DNA of 64,000 nucleotides. It comes from Nitrospira sp. GTDB lineage: Bacteria > Nitrospirota > Nitrospiria > Nitrospirales > Nitrospiraceae. Location of the stretch: positions 369,335 to 433,334 of the forward strand of contig SWDI01000003.1 of assembly GCA_005116955.1 (NCBI GenBank). The letters run 5' to 3'. The translations under genes were made by a program, and so were the position numbers. Below are positions 7,626 to 16,354 of the stretch, piece after piece. Below the pieces are notes generated by a model. That model saw only the letters and a list, made by a program, of their open reading frames with translations, was not told the origin of the DNA and did no database searches. Position 1 is the first letter of the stretch; each line of letters begins with the position of its first letter.

Positions 7626-9335
7626 ATGGACCTCCGCCAACAGATCATCTCAAACCGTGTCGACGAGATCGCGTCCTCCTTAAGGGTCGACGCCAGCGAC
7701 GCCTTCATGCGCCTTGCCTTTTCTCTCGTAACGGGGAAAAGCGTTCACGCTTTCGATGCAACCGACGTAGTCGATGGCGGTCAAGACAAGCAGATGGATG
7801 TGTTCATGATCGAAGAACAGGCGGACTCAGCGGATGTTTACATCGTTCAAACGAAGTATGCCGACTCGTTTTCCTCGAACGCCCTTGTGCAGCTCGGCAA
7901 CGGACTGCGATGGGTATTCCAGCGGCCACGCAAAGATCTTGACTCTCTCGCCAATACGGCGTTACGAGACAAGATTCTCGAATATCGTGCTCTTCAGAGC
8001 AATCTCGGACCGTCCAACATCCGCGTCCATGTCCGTTTCGTAACGATTGGAGATGCGAAGAGAGTGTCTGCGGAATTTCTGCAGGAACTGAAAGGTATTC
8101 GCGAAGCCTATGGAAACGACACATTTGAGGTGTTTGAGATTGATCAAATTGGCTTCGATGAGCTTACCGACCTATCAAAAATGCAAGAGCGACAAACGCG
8201 ACGAGTTGACGCGGAGCTTAAGGTCAAGTACGACGCCAATAACCCGTCTCTGATCAAGTACTACGCACAGGATCTTCAAGGGCTTGTATGCTCGATCCCG
8301 GCCTCAGAAATCGCCCGCCTCGTGAACGAGAATCCCGATGGCGCTGTGTTCGATCTCAACATCCGACGCTTTCTTGGAAGTCGTGGCGCCGTGAATAAGG
8401 ATATCCAATCTACTTGTACAACCGTGGCGGCTAGCTACGAGTTCTGGTTTCTCAATAACGGGATTACTATCGTTTGCGACAAGTTCGATCCAGTAACGGA
8501 TCCTGACAATCCGCACGTGAAACTTAAGAATCTTCAGATCGTAAACGGGTGTCAGACTGCGACGACGATTGCTCTCGCTCAGAAGGACGGGAAGCTCGCG
8601 CAGGATGTCCGAGTCCTCACTCGAATATATCAGACACAGGATCCTGCGTTGGTGGACAAGATTGTCCTGACGACCAACAATCAGAATCAGATCAGCAGCC
8701 GTGACCTTCGCGCAAATCATCCTGCACAGCTTGACATGGAACGGGCATTCTCCATTTACGGCTACTACTACGAGCGTAAACCTCGACAATTTGATGGCCA
8801 AGCCATCGATGTGAAGAAGTTGTTTACAAACGAGTATGTCGCTCAGGCATATCTTGCGATCGTTTTGAAAACCCCGTCTGATGGGCGAGCACGAAAATAT
8901 AAGGTGTGGGGCGAGTCGCACTCGCGGATTTTCTCCGGAGGAGCTGTCGAGCCCTATATTATTTCAGCCATTATCGCGTCGCGCGTAACTGAGTGGCTCC
9001 GTGGAAGCGGGTCCACTACCGTCTCTGACGAGATACAGCGCCTGATCTCAAAAAGAGGCAGCTTCCATGTTGCTCGTGTAGCTGCGTACTTGTGTCGACA
9101 TTCAGATGGCTGGCATGGCGCTCAGCGGGTACTTGCACAGGAACTGGCAGAGTTCGAAAAGACCCCAAGCAAGCTCACTGACATTATTCCGGCTGCATTT
9201 AACCTGGTTGTCTCTGCGATCAAGTCGAATCCCACGCATGCTGCAGATGTCGATCGTGCTCTGAAATCCGCAGCGCTTGACAAAGACATCGATAAGCGCC
9301 TGCATGCGCCGAGCGACCTTGGGCAAAGTCAGTGA
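7626..9335 (+). CDS. AIPR-family protein (abortive infection phage resistance)
   Basis: A 569-residue protein of the AIPR type, named after lactococcal abortive infection proteins. Visible features are an N-terminal segment with a VDGGQDKQMDVFMIEE-like nuclease-fold look (residues about 40-60), the family core QIVNGCQTATTI near residue 310, TTNNQNQISSRDLRANHPAQ around 350, and YYYERKPRQF. The N-terminal part may be a restriction-endonuclease-like domain, but I cannot prove the active site. It stands alone, with a terminator-like hairpin behind it and no modification gene next to it. Phage defence is inferred from the family. Confidence 0.8.
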   Translation: MDLRQQIISNRVDEIASSLRVDASDAFMRLAFSLVTGKSVHAFDATDVVDGGQDKQMDVFMIEEQADSADVYIVQTKYADSFSSNALVQLGNGLRWVFQRPRKDLDSLANTALRDKILEYRALQSNLGPSNIRVHVRFVTIGDAKRVSAEFLQELKGIREAYGNDTFEVFEIDQIGFDELTDLSKMQERQTRRVDAELKVKYDANNPSLIKYYAQDLQGLVCSIPASEIARLVNENPDGAVFDLNIRRFLGSRGAVNKDIQSTCTTVAASYEFWFLNNGITIVCDKFDPVTDPDNPHVKLKNLQIVNGCQTATTIALAQKDGKLAQDVRVLTRIYQTQDPALVDKIVLTTNNQNQISSRDLRANHPAQLDMERAFSIYGYYYERKPRQFDGQAIDVKKLFTNEYVAQAYLAIVLKTPSDGRARKYKVWGESHSRIFSGGAVEPYIISAIIASRVTEWLRGSGSTTVSDEIQRLISKRGSFHVARVAAYLCRHSDGWHGAQRVLAQELAEFEKTPSKLTDIIPAAFNLVVSAIKSNPTHAADVDRALKSAALDKDIDKRLHAPSDLGQSQ

Positions 9336-9355
9336 TGGCAGAGTAGGGATTGCCG

Positions 9356-9398
9356 AATAAAAATTTTGCGGCGGGCATGCAACAGCGATGCACGCCGC
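9356..9398 (-). terminator. Factor-independent terminator between convergent genes
   Basis: GCGGCGGGCAT (9368-9378) and ATGCACGCCGC (9388-9398) form an 11-bp stem with one mismatch around a 9-base loop. Read on the minus strand, the stem is followed by AAAATTTTTATT, so it would end the transcript of the minus-strand methyltransferase gene; on the plus strand it lies just behind the AIPR gene but without a T-run. Confidence 0.65.
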
Positions 9399-9482
9399 TG
9401 AAAATACAACGGCGAACCCACGATTTCAGCAGAAGCGTTCAGGAGTAAGGGGGGGTAACCGACTCGTGCTCGGTGGTGAGGG

Positions 9483-10166
9483 CTATCCCTGGATGGTCCC
9501 GATGCAGATGGCATGAGCGACGAACCGGCCGTAGGTCGCGTCCTTGCATCCATTCCAATCAGACTCTACCCAGTAGTTCTGTTTTGAGATCCGCTTGAGG
9601 AAGTGTTGAGTGGTGAACGGGCTCTTGCCGTTGTTCTGCAAATAATCGAAGTAGCGGTTGTACCCAATCGGGAGGCTCGCCACAAGCCGCCCGGATGGAG
9701 CGAGGCACGTGGCTCGCAGATGATCAATCGCCTGCAGCAGTTTGCCTGGTTTCTGTGGCTGTTCGTCCCACCCGACATGCTCCAAGGTCGAGATGCTGAG
9801 AATCAGATCATATTTGTCCTGCGGGACAAACTCGACGATATCCTGATTGATGACACCTGAGCTAACCTCATATTTGTCGATGACCTCATGATGAATGGGG
9901 AAATAGTGAGAGAGGACGTTGCCCACTTCGAGCACCCGCTTGCCTTCATGTTTGAGGAGGAGCTCACGGAAGATAGGAATCTCGATGCCACGCTCGTTTT
10001 TCCAGGTCCTGTTATACGGGTGGTACAGGTACTCGTACTCCCGACCGTCGAATTGGAACGTCTTGGCTCTCACGCTGCGGGTCAGCGTCATCTTCATGGC
10101 GCGCCAATATTGCCGAGCAGCGCTCTCACCTGTCGTCGACTTTGTGTAATCGTAGGTATAGGACAA
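9483..10166 (-). CDS. Class I SAM-dependent methyltransferase-like protein
   Basis: The 227-residue protein contains a class I methyltransferase core: motif I as KRVLEVGNVLSHYF (Gly-rich loop degenerate), the acidic motif around NQDIVEFVP and motif IV-like DLILSISTLEHVGWDE, followed by LRATCLAPSGRLVASLPIGY. The last part (FVAHAICIGTI) closes the sheet. Substrate is unknown; proteins of this shape often sit in polysaccharide clusters. The TTG at 10166 is a weak start and ATG at 10097 or 10091 is possible. It is followed upstream by the small gene at 10187 on the same strand, 20 bases away. Confidence 0.65.
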   Translation of the reverse strand: MSYTYDYTKSTTGESAARQYWRAMKMTLTRSVRAKTFQFDGREYEYLYHPYNRTWKNERGIEIPIFRELLLKHEGKRVLEVGNVLSHYFPIHHEVIDKYEVSSGVINQDIVEFVPQDKYDLILSISTLEHVGWDEQPQKPGKLLQAIDHLRATCLAPSGRLVASLPIGYNRYFDYLQNNGKSPFTTQHFLKRISKQNYWVESDWNGCKDATYGRFVAHAICIGTIQG

Positions 10167-10186
10167 GAAGGGCCTGCTTCGAGACG

Positions 10187-10441
10187 TTACTCGAAGATGA
10201 TGGACGATCCCGGTGACTTCATCTTAAAGATCTGCAAGGCGTTATAGATGCCTTTGGCGGGATGATTCAGGATCAAGCGTGAATTGGTGATATGGGTGTC
10301 GAGCAGTTCGTACTGCCCGCCGCTGTAATAGAGGTCACAGTCATCAATCTGACAGTTCTTGTAGACATGATTATCCAGGGGAAGTGTCGCCTTCGAGAAG
10401 GTCTGCCCATCGATAATGATATAGCTCGGTTCGAATGCCAT
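10187..10441 (-). CDS. Small hypothetical protein, beta-helix-like
   Basis: An 84-residue protein of unknown function. The sequence reads as successive short strands (YIIIDGQTFSKATLPLDNHV, CQIDDCDLYYSGG, THITNSRLILN), suggesting a small right-handed beta-helix or pentapeptide-like fold. A good Shine-Dalgarno (AGGAGA) precedes the ATG at 10441. It is encoded just upstream of the methyltransferase gene and probably shares its transcript. Confidence 0.6.
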   Translation of the reverse strand: MAFEPSYIIIDGQTFSKATLPLDNHVYKNCQIDDCDLYYSGGQYELLDTHITNSRLILNHPAKGIYNALQIFKMKSPGSSIIFE

Positions 10442-10533
10442 AGGTCTCCTACCGCGAGGACTATAACAAAGTTGGCAACAATCGTAAACCAGCTCAAGGA
10501 GAGTGCTGGGTCATAGACCATGTGGAAAGAATT

Positions 10534-11706
10534 CTAATTCGGAACGATCCGAGACACGGTGCCACCCCGAGTCAGGATATAGAGCTCTCCCAAGCCGTCC
10601 TGGCCGAAGCTGGTGATGGAAGAGGAAGCAAGCAACGGCCATTCTGTTTGTTCAAGAGCCGAGCCGTTATTGAAGCGGAAACTACGGACAAAGCCGGCGC
10701 AGAAGTCGGCGTAGAAATAGGTGCCCTGAATGACTGGTATTGCTGTTCCTCGATAGACGTAGCCTCCGGTCACTGAGGCTGCACAAGGATTGTTTGTATG
10801 AGGATAGTCGAGCACCGGCAAGGCTAGACCCCCGCTATTGCAGTTCGTCGTAGGATTAAAACAAAGTGGCCCTTCCATGAGCCGCCAGCCGTAATTCAGT
10901 CCGCGTCCGGCAGTGGGGCCTTGTGACACATTGATCTCCTCTCGGGCATTTTGGCCGACATCTCCGATATACAAATCAGCTCCATCAAATGAAAAGCGCC
11001 AGGGATTCCGTAGCCCGTAGCTCCACACCAGCTGATCGCCCCCGTTGAGGGCAAAAGGGTTGATTGTTCCGCTGGTACAGCCTGCGCCTGTGTTCGGATC
11101 GATCCTGAGAAGTTTTCCCAGCCGGCTTGCAAGATTCTGCGCATTGTTACTCGGATCCCCTGAACCTCCCCCATCTCCAACGGCTGCGTACAGGCAACCA
11201 TCCGATCCGAATGCCAGCATCCCTCCGTTATGGTTCGCGAAGGTTGGATGGGGAATGGAGACCAAGACGACTCGTGAATTTGGGTCAGCTATGTTGGGGT
11301 TTGATGCCGACACTACAAACCGGACAATGGTGATGGCGCCATTAGCGTCCGTATAGTCTACGTAAAACCGGCCGTTGGCATTGTAGTTTTGGTCAAAGGC
11401 CAGCCCCAACAATCCTCGTTCCCCTCCGCTCGTGATACCGGTTACAGTCAGAAATGTCGAGAGTACACTACCAGTTGCCCGATCGAGAACTCTAATGGTG
11501 CCGCCCTGTTCGACAACAAACAGGCGAGTCTGGTCTCCAGGGGGAGTGGTGAGCAACACCGGCGAACTAAGATTACTTGCGACAGTTTGGAGCTTGAGGC
11601 CGGTGGAAATCGGGGCAGCGTTCCCTGTGTCACTATCGCTCCCGCACGCAGTCAGGAGACCGGCGATACACAGGCACAGAGCTAGGGCGATGATCGCCTG
11701 TCTCAT
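10534..11706 (-). CDS. PQQ-dependent aldose sugar dehydrogenase-like lipoprotein
   Basis: A six-bladed propeller of the glucose/sorbosone dehydrogenase family (soluble aldose dehydrogenases that use pyrroloquinoline quinone). The N-terminus is a lipoprotein signal with lipobox LTAC near residue 20. Family marks follow: SSPVLLTTPPGDQTRLFVVE, GERGLLGLAFDQNY, HPTFANHNGGMLAFGSDGCL with the catalytic-type His, and LVWSYGLRNPWRFSFDG, then DVGQNAREEINV. The C-terminal ends with LGELYILTRGGTVSRIV. PQQ biosynthesis genes are not in the window. Monocistronic by position. Confidence 0.85.
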   Translation of the reverse strand: MRQAIIALALCLCIAGLLTACGSDSDTGNAAPISTGLKLQTVASNLSSPVLLTTPPGDQTRLFVVEQGGTIRVLDRATGSVLSTFLTVTGITSGGERGLLGLAFDQNYNANGRFYVDYTDANGAITIVRFVVSASNPNIADPNSRVVLVSIPHPTFANHNGGMLAFGSDGCLYAAVGDGGGSGDPSNNAQNLASRLGKLLRIDPNTGAGCTSGTINPFALNGGDQLVWSYGLRNPWRFSFDGADLYIGDVGQNAREEINVSQGPTAGRGLNYGWRLMEGPLCFNPTTNCNSGGLALPVLDYPHTNNPCAASVTGGYVYRGTAIPVIQGTYFYADFCAGFVRSFRFNNGSALEQTEWPLLASSSITSFGQDGLGELYILTRGGTVSRIVPN

Positions 11707-12063
11707 GGTTACACCTTCTCACCGTGTTGAAAGATGATCCGTATCCTATCATTTCTAGCAGTGTCAATTCGCTAGCGCAGCCTCAGGATCCCAAGGATAG
11801 GGCATGTGTGGAATCCCGATTCCACCCCCTCTCTAGTTCATATATGGGGTATGGACGGGGCAGCTGTTTCCGAGCACCTCGCATTTGGTCTTGATCCGGC
11901 CAGTCCAACTCTAATAGAATGAGCGCGTTTTTCAGGTCATTAGCTTCGAATTCGACTCCGCACCGTCTTAGGTTTCCCCACTCATGCATGTGCTTTGGAT
12001 GGGTTGAAGCCACGGAGAGCCGTGTGACCTAAGGAGTGCGTTTAACCAGCAGGAGGATTTCCA
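11707..12063. other. 357-base stretch upstream of hppA, no well-supported gene
   Basis: The stretch lies between two divergent genes, the sugar dehydrogenase and hppA, and must hold both promoters. A 76-codon minus-strand frame (11783-12013) is open, but I see no family resemblance and no good ribosome-binding site, so I do not call it. CACGG-AGAG-CCGTG near 12013-12026 is a small hairpin in the presumed hppA leader. GGAGG lies at 12052-12056, before the hppA start. Confidence 0.4.
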
Positions 12064-14118
12064 GTGAGTGATTCATCGATTATCACATTTGCCATCATTG
12101 CGGCCTTCGCTGGTATTGCCTATGGGTTGTACCTGGCGATGTGGGTGTTCAAGCTTGATGCCGGCAATGCGAAGATGCAGGAAATTGCGAAGGCGATTCA
12201 AGAAGGTGCCAGTGCCTACATGAATCGACAGTACAAAACTGTCGGCTATGTGGCTGCGGTGCTCTTTGTCATGCTCTGGGCCGCAGGGGCCGTCTCCGAC
12301 AAGTTTGGCTTGCTGACGGCGGTCGGGTTTTTGGTCGGCGCGGGAGCCTCGTCGATTGCCGGCTATGTGGGGATGATCATCGCCGTGCGCGCCAACGTGC
12401 GGACAGCGCAAGCCGCGCACGATGGCATGAATGCCGCCTTGACCGTCGCATTTCGAGGGGGGGCGGTAACGGGTCTGTTGCTGATCGGCCTGGGACTGTT
12501 GTCGATTACGACCTTCTATATGGTCGCACAATCAATAGCGGGGCAAGAGAAAGCCATTCACGCCTTGCTGAGCCTTGGGTTCGGCGGCAGCTTAATCTCG
12601 GTGTTTGCCCGTGTCGGTGGCGGCATCTACACTAAGGCTGCGGATGTGGGTGCGGATCTCGTCGGCAAGGTCGAAGCAGGAATTCCTGAAGACGACCCTC
12701 GTAACCCGGCGGTCATCGCCGATAACGTGGGTGACAACGTCGGTGACTGCGCCGGTATGGCAGCGGATTTGTTCGAGACCTACGCCGTGACGACAGTGGC
12801 GGCGATGGTGTTGGCGTTTACGATGTTTAAAGGGGCGTCTGGCCCAATCCTGTATCCGTTGGTTTTAGGAGGCGTGACAATTTTCGCGACGATCATCGGG
12901 GTGCTCTTCGTGAAGGTGAGCCCGGGTGGGGAGGTCATGACGGCGCTCTACAAGGGGCTGTTCGTGGCTGGCGGGATCGCTGCCGTGGCATTTCTCCCGA
13001 TCACCCTCATGATCATGGGCGGGGTCGGGGGCGTCAGTGGATTCAGTTACTACCTCGCCGCATTGATAGGATTGGCGGTGACGTTGGCGCTCGTGTTCAT
13101 TACGGACTATTACACATCGAAGAGCTATGAACCGGTGCAGTACATTTCCAAGGCGAGCGAAACCGGCCATGCAACGAACATCATCGCGGGGCTGGCGGTT
13201 GGCATGCAATCGACGGCGGCGCCGGTGGTGGTGATTGCAATGGCGATCCTGGGCAGCTACTCGATCTGCGGCGGTGCGGAGTCCGGTGGGTTGTACGGCG
13301 TGGCAGTGGCGGCAGTCTCGATGCTGTCGATGGCAGGGATCGTCGTGGCGATTGATGCGTTTGGTCCAATCACGGACAACGCGGGTGGTATTGCCGAAAT
13401 GTCGCATCTGGGCAAAGAAGTTCGGGACATCACGGATCCGTTGGATGCGGTCGGCAATACGACCAAGGCGGTAACAAAAGGCTATGCGATTGGGTCAGCC
13501 GCATTGGCGGCGGTGGTGTTGTTCGCGGAATATTCACGCGAGGTGGCGGCAATTAATCCCGCGCTGGCAGCGTTTGACCTGTCCAACCCGAAAGTGTTGG
13601 TCGGTCTGTTTCTCGGCGGCATGTTGCCCTTCATCTTTGGTGCGATGTGCATGAGGGCCGTGGGCGAAGCCGGCGGCTTGATCGTGGAGGAAGTGCGGCG
13701 GCAGTTCCGGACCATCAAGGGCATCATGGAAGGTACGGGGAAGCCTGACTACGCAACCTGCGTCGATATCGTGACTCAGGCTGCGATTCAAAAGATGATG
13801 ATCCCAGGATTGATTCCTGTGGTATCGCCGATTCTGGTGGGCGTGATTCTCGGTCCGCAGGCGCTTGGTGGTGTGTTGGTCGGCAGCATCGTGACCGGCC
13901 TGTTCGTCGCGATTTCGATGACGAGCGGCGGTGGGGCCTGGGACAATGCGAAGAAGTATATCGAAGAGCAGGGGTTGAAGGGCACCGATACGCACAAGGC
14001 GGCGGTCACCGGTGATACGGTCGGCGATCCGTACAAGGATACGGCAGGACCGGCGGTGAATCCAATGATCAAGGTCATCAATATCGTGGCGTTGCTGATC
14101 GTGTCGTTAATCGTCTAA
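12064..14118 (+). CDS. hppA: Membrane-bound H+-translocating pyrophosphatase (K+-independent type)
   Basis: HppA couples pyrophosphate hydrolysis to proton pumping. The 684-residue protein has about 16 hydrophobic segments and the family motifs: [20 protein letters not shown] (pyrophosphate site), [19 protein letters not shown], and the C-terminal [10 protein letters not shown] and [18 protein letters not shown]. At the position that sets potassium dependence the sequence is [10 protein letters not shown], i.e. Lys then Thr three residues on, the combination known from K+-independent proton pumps. The start is GTG at 12064 behind GGAGG. A strong terminator follows at 14167. In an autotroph it would recover energy from biosynthetic pyrophosphate. 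Confidence 0.96.
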   Translation: MSDSSIITFAIIAAFAGIAYGLYLAMWVFKLDAGNAKMQEIAKAIQEGASAYMNRQYKTVGYVAAVLFVMLWAAGAVSDKFGLLTAVGFLVGAGASSIAGYVGMIIAVRANVRTAQAAHDGMNAALTVAFRGGAVTGLLLIGLGLLSITTFYMVAQSIAGQEKAIHALLSLGFGGSLISVFARVGGGIYTKAADVGADLVGKVEAGIPEDDPRNPAVIADNVGDNVGDCAGMAADLFETYAVTTVAAMVLAFTMFKGASGPILYPLVLGGVTIFATIIGVLFVKVSPGGEVMTALYKGLFVAGGIAAVAFLPITLMIMGGVGGVSGFSYYLAALIGLAVTLALVFITDYYTSKSYEPVQYISKASETGHATNIIAGLAVGMQSTAAPVVVIAMAILGSYSICGGAESGGLYGVAVAAVSMLSMAGIVVAIDAFGPITDNAGGIAEMSHLGKEVRDITDPLDAVGNTTKAVTKGYAIGSAALAAVVLFAEYSREVAAINPALAAFDLSNPKVLVGLFLGGMLPFIFGAMCMRAVGEAGGLIVEEVRRQFRTIKGIMEGTGKPDYATCVDIVTQAAIQKMMIPGLIPVVSPILVGVILGPQALGGVLVGSIVTGLFVAISMTSGGGAWDNAKKYIEEQGLKGTDTHKAAVTGDTVGDPYKDTAGPAVNPMIKVINIVALLIVSLIV

Positions 14119-14166
14119 TGAGAGGCGGTTGCGCACTCGATATCATATAGGTTCATTCACATGAGG

Positions 14167-14206
14167 AAGCGCCGTGTCCCAGCTGGGGCACGGCGCTTTT
14201 CGTTTC
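14167..14206 (+). terminator. Factor-independent terminator behind hppA
   Basis: AAGCGCCGTGTCCC and GGGGCACGGCGCTT form a 14-position stem (one wobble/mismatch) around AGCT, followed by TTCGTTT. It lies 48 bases behind the hppA stop and separates hppA from the pup gene. Confidence 0.85.
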
Positions 14207-14311
14207 TCCCCTTCGTCTTGACGGGTTTCAGTACCCTGGAGTATGGTGAGTTTACCATTGGCCATTGTCGGCTGATCACGAGGGTTTCCCTGGTCCACGG
14301 GAGGTGCTCGA

Positions 14312-14509
14312 ATGGAAAAGCAGGAACGGAAGCAAGAGCCGCGACGAGAACCGCAAGGCAAAGAGGAGGTCAAAGCCAACCCGAAGGTGGTCGAGACCGG
14401 CAAGAAGCTGAAGGAAGATATCGACAAGCTGGTCGATGAGATCGATGATGTGCTTGAAAAGAACGCTGAAGAATTTGTAAAGAATTACGTCCAAAAGGGA
14501 GGGGAATAG
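14312..14509 (+). CDS. pup: Prokaryotic ubiquitin-like protein Pup
   Basis: Pup is the small disordered protein that is linked by PafA to lysines of target proteins, marking them for the Mpa/ARC-20S proteasome. The 65-residue product has a highly charged N-terminus and the diagnostic C-terminal half: DIDKLVDEIDDVLEKNAEEF followed by VKNYVQKGGE, which matches actinobacterial Pup almost residue for residue. It ends in Gly-Gly-Glu, so it should not need deamidation by Dop before ligation. The ATG follows GGGAGGTGCTCG. No proteasome (prcA/prcB), mpa/arc, dop or pafA gene is in the window; here it sits between hppA and recJ, so it is physically separate from the rest of the pathway or that operon lies elsewhere. 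Confidence 0.92.
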   Translation: MEKQERKQEPRREPQGKEEVKANPKVVETGKKLKEDIDKLVDEIDDVLEKNAEEFVKNYVQKGGE

Positions 14510-14653
14510 CCCCACCTCCAGCTCGCCCTCGAGTCACCCTGCCAGTTCCTTGACGTCCTTCGGTTTGACAAAGAAGAAGCCCCTTATTACAGTCTTTCTC
14601 GTTCTCCTGTTATCGGGAGTCTGTGTGTGGCCTAGGCCATTAAGGAGATGGGG

Positions 14654-16351
14654 ATGAAGTCTAAGCTCTGGGTTTTTTCTCAAGTTGATCCCATCCAACG
14701 CGGCCTCTTATCAAAGGCCTTGTCGATCTCCTCGGCGACCGCCTCGTTGTTGCTCAATCGGGGTGTGATGAACGTGGACCAGGCGACAGCCTGGATGTCT
14801 CCGCTTCAAACTCATGACCCTTTCTTAATTCCCGATATGGAACGGGCGATTGACCGTCTGCATCAGGCCAGGCAACGTCGAGAAATCGTCTGTTTTTATG
14901 GAGATTACGATGTGGATGGCATGTCCGCCACAAGCATTTATCTGTCATTCTTCCGTGGGCTTGGTGCCGAAGTCCGAGCCTATGTTCCTCATCGCCTGCG
15001 TGAAGGGTATGGACTGAATGAGACTGCGGTTCGGACCTTGGCGAAAGAGGGTGTTTCTCTCTTGGTGACGTCCGATTGCGGGACCACGTCGCACCATGAA
15101 ATTAGCCTCGCTAATCAATTGGGGATCGACGTGGTTGTGACCGATCATCATCAAAGCGATATGGAGATGCCACCTGCGTTGGCGGTGATGAATCCGCATC
15201 GGCCCGAAGCTCGGTATCCTTTTCACGGGCTCTGTTCCGGGGGCCTGGCGTACAAGGTGGCGCAGGCGTATGAGATGAAATATGGCTCCGGTTCAGTGCC
15301 GTTGGAGTCGCTCTTGGATTTGGTCGCGCTAGCCACGATCGCCGACGTAGTTCCGTTACAAGACGAAAATCGACTATTCGTTCGAGAAGGTCTGGTTCAT
15401 CTTTCGCGCGGTGCTCGCTGTGGCCTACGGGCCTTGAAGCAGGTTGCCGGTATTAGTCGTGAGTGCACAGCGGAGACCATCGCGTTTAAACTCGGGCCTC
15501 GGCTCAATGCCGCAGGGCGCTTAGATGAAGCGATCAAAGGGGTCAGGCTTCTGACGACGGAATCTGAACGGGAAGCCACAGAGTTGGCTGAAGAGCTTGA
15601 GCAGTTGAATCGAGCCCGCCGTGAACTTGAGGCTGATATTGTGGAGCAAGCATTAGCTCAGGTGGAGTCACGGGAGCTGCCGGGAGGGATCGTGTTATAC
15701 GCTCGAGGATGGCATCTCGGGGTCGTTGGCATCGTCGCGGCCCGCATCATGGAGCGCTTTCATCGTCCGACGGTCGTTATTGCGGTGAATGAAGACGGCA
15801 TCGGGAAGGGATCGGCTCGGACTGTGCCAGGGTTCGACCTCTATCAAGCATTAGCCGGTTGTCGAGACCTCCTCATGGCGTTCGGTGGCCATCCCAGCGC
15901 GGCTGGGGTTACGATCCAGGAGGAGCGGTTGCCTGAATTCGCCGAACGCTTTTCCGCAACGGCTGAGACGTGGATGCGGAATACTCACAGCGTTCCCATG
16001 CTGCATCTGGATTCTGAGCTGCGCTTGGCCGAGGTCACGCTACAGCTGATTCGTGAGATCGGGACGCTGCATCCATTCGGCGCGGGAAATCCTGAGCCAA
16101 CGTTCGCTGTCCGAGGGCTGAGCGTTCTCAATGCTCGCGTGGTCGGAGAAAAACATTTGAAGATGACTGTTCGGCAGGCTGGATCTCCGCCGTTTGATAG
16201 TATTGGATTTGGGATGAAGTCCCTGGAAGATCGTGGATTGTCCCTGAAGACCCCTATCGATGTGGCCTTTACCCCAGAACTGAATCACTGGAACGGCCAG
16301 GATCGGATTCAGTTGCGTATCCGAGACATACGAGCGGCAGGGTGCGAATAG
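14654..16351 (+). CDS. recJ: Single-stranded-DNA-specific exonuclease RecJ
   Basis: RecJ degrades single-stranded DNA 5'-3' in recombination and repair. DHH-family motifs are in order: CFYGDYDVDGMSATS (motif I), SDCGTTSHHE, VVTDHHQ (the DHH), and later FGGHPSAAGVTI in the DHHA1 domain, then an OB-like C-terminal domain. Length (565 residues) is normal. ATG at 14654 is six bases behind AAGGAG and is preferred to the ATG at 14648, which touches it. rel follows three bases after the stop, so the two form an operon. Confidence 0.95.
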   Translation: MKSKLWVFSQVDPIQRGLLSKALSISSATASLLLNRGVMNVDQATAWMSPLQTHDPFLIPDMERAIDRLHQARQRREIVCFYGDYDVDGMSATSIYLSFFRGLGAEVRAYVPHRLREGYGLNETAVRTLAKEGVSLLVTSDCGTTSHHEISLANQLGIDVVVTDHHQSDMEMPPALAVMNPHRPEARYPFHGLCSGGLAYKVAQAYEMKYGSGSVPLESLLDLVALATIADVVPLQDENRLFVREGLVHLSRGARCGLRALKQVAGISRECTAETIAFKLGPRLNAAGRLDEAIKGVRLLTTESEREATELAEELEQLNRARRELEADIVEQALAQVESRELPGGIVLYARGWHLGVVGIVAARIMERFHRPTVVIAVNEDGIGKGSARTVPGFDLYQALAGCRDLLMAFGGHPSAAGVTIQEERLPEFAERFSATAETWMRNTHSVPMLHLDSELRLAEVTLQLIREIGTLHPFGAGNPEPTFAVRGLSVLNARVVGEKHLKMTVRQAGSPPFDSIGFGMKSLEDRGLSLKTPIDVAFTPELNHWNGQDRIQLRIRDIRAAGCE

Positions 16352-16354
16352 CAG

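Noticed and set aside
11783-12013. A 76-codon minus-strand frame between the sugar dehydrogenase and hppA
   Set aside because: No family resemblance and no ribosome-binding site; it would also occupy the promoter region of hppA.
14161-14439. 92-codon plus-strand frame over the hppA terminator and the pup start
   Set aside because: It runs through the terminator hairpin and is in a different frame from the clearly recognisable Pup.
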